The position numbers and the translations under genes are program-made. A stretch of 64,000 nt of DNA from Rhizobium aethiopicum (lineage in GTDB: Bacteria; Pseudomonadota; Alphaproteobacteria; Rhizobiales; Rhizobiaceae), in the NCBI RefSeq assembly GCF_014197535.1, contig NZ_JACIFV010000005.1, positions 124,001 to 188,000 on the forward strand, written 5' to 3'. Of the stretch, positions 63,519 to 64,000 are shown in pieces (position 1 is the first letter of the stretch; every line of letters starts with the position of its first letter). The notes below the pieces were generated by a model. That model ran no database searches and was not told the origin of the DNA. It saw only the letters and a program-made list of their open reading frames with translations.

Positions 63519-64000
63519 TCAACTTAGCATATCCCGGATGACTTCCAGCGGATGGGGGATTGTCTTGCGATCTATTTCCTTGACCTGCGATCGGCAGGAA
63601 TAACCGGTCGCCATGACGACGGTCCCGTTCTTGCCGGCGGCGATCTGTTCCGCCCAGCTCATCGCATAGAGCCTTTCGGACATCTCTCTGTTGCGGGCTT
63701 CGTGGCCGAACGTTCCCGCCATGCCGCAGCAGCCCGCATCGGCCACCTGCAGGTCGATGCCGAGGCTGCGGAAGACCGCTTTCCACTGCGCCACCGCCGA
63801 GGGCATGTTGGTGCGTTCGGTACAGTGCGGCAGAAGCCGGACCGTCGCCCCGGCCTGCCGCCGGATCGCCTCCTCCAGGTTCTTGCCGTTTGCGACCAGC
63901 CATTCCTGCGGCAGCAGCACGGATGGGGAGGATGGCCCTTTCGGCAGGGTCTTGTACTCGCTGCGATAGGCAAGGGTCATGGATGGGTCCAGCCCGACAA
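63519..64000 (-). CDS. FAD/FMN and Fe-S dehydrogenase (YdiJ-like), C-terminal part
   Basis: The gene runs off the right edge of the window; about 160 residues are visible. They form the C-terminal (Fe-S)-binding region of D-lactate/glycolate/2-hydroxyglutarate-type dehydrogenases: GLDPSMTLAYRSEY at the edge, LLPHCTERT, the Cys-rich AGCCGMAGTFGHE and ATGYSCRSQVKE. This is the end of a protein usually about 1000 residues long, in which an FAD-linked oxidase precedes the iron-sulphur domain. The substrate is likely a 2-hydroxy acid. Confidence 0.8.
   Translation of the reverse strand, partial: VGLDPSMTLAYRSEYKTLPKGPSSPSVLLPQEWLVANGKNLEEAIRRQAGATVRLLPHCTERTNMPSAVAQWKAVFRSLGIDLQVADAGCCGMAGTFGHEARNREMSERLYAMSWAEQIAAGKNGTVVMATGYSCRSQVKEIDRKTIPHPLEVIRDMLS

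Overview
The window looks like Rhizobiaceae DNA, most likely Rhizobium of the leguminosarum/etli type. It is GC-rich and has a rhizobial glycerol ABC-transporter operon (glpTPQUV-glpK), dispersed palindromes of the rhizobial RIME kind, and a stress-promoter motif matching the alphaproteobacterial EcfG/RpoE2 consensus. Whether it is chromosome or plasmid cannot be told from the sequence; the accessory catabolic character would suit a large plasmid. No tRNA, rRNA, CRISPR array or intact insertion sequence was seen.

Layout. 1-5712: end of the glycerol uptake operon and glycerol kinase. 5815-7731: an alanyl-tRNA-synthetase-like catalytic-domain protein with a doubtful N-terminus, then a Xre/RES toxin-antitoxin pair. 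7789-20417: a catabolic locus around a Dpp-type ABC importer, with a PdxA2-type dehydrogenase, a DUF1537 four-carbon-acid kinase, an iron alcohol dehydrogenase, a DapA/NanA-like aldolase, a sialidase-fold protein and a GntR/FCD regulator. 20445-21060: a HigBA module.

21168-34000: a block of stress-type genes: PoxB-like enzyme, DUF2934 and DUF4142 proteins, an isoaspartyl-methyltransferase/erythromycin-esterase fusion, a KimA-like transporter, small proteins, SDR and zinc dehydrogenases, a phosphoesterase and a nucleotidyltransferase. 33802-45386: a glycan locus of two divergent arms, with sugar dehydrogenases, three epimerase-family enzymes (one fused to a glycoside hydrolase), four glycosyltransferases and a methyltransferase. 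45538-53546: a dihaem cytochrome c, a REC-Crp fusion, a response regulator, a CheB and a giant CheB/CheR/PAS/HWE kinase. 54193-62135: a seven-gene operon on the minus strand joining a YdeP/FdhF-like molybdoenzyme to a caa3-type cytochrome oxidase. 62307-64000: a small gene, a probable IS scar, a GntR pseudogene and the C-terminus of an FAD/Fe-S dehydrogenase.

The unifying observation is a repeated promoter. GGAAC, 18 bases (once 19), then TT, nearly always GTT, stands 20-90 bases upstream of 14 transcription units between 24 and 63 kb, including four divergent pairs facing away from each other. This matches the RpoE2/EcfG general-stress consensus and suggests that most of this 40 kb is one general stress response island that also carries signalling proteins (HWE kinase, receivers), an uncharacterised stress glycan pathway and an alternative respiratory branch. 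This is inferred from sequence reading alone.
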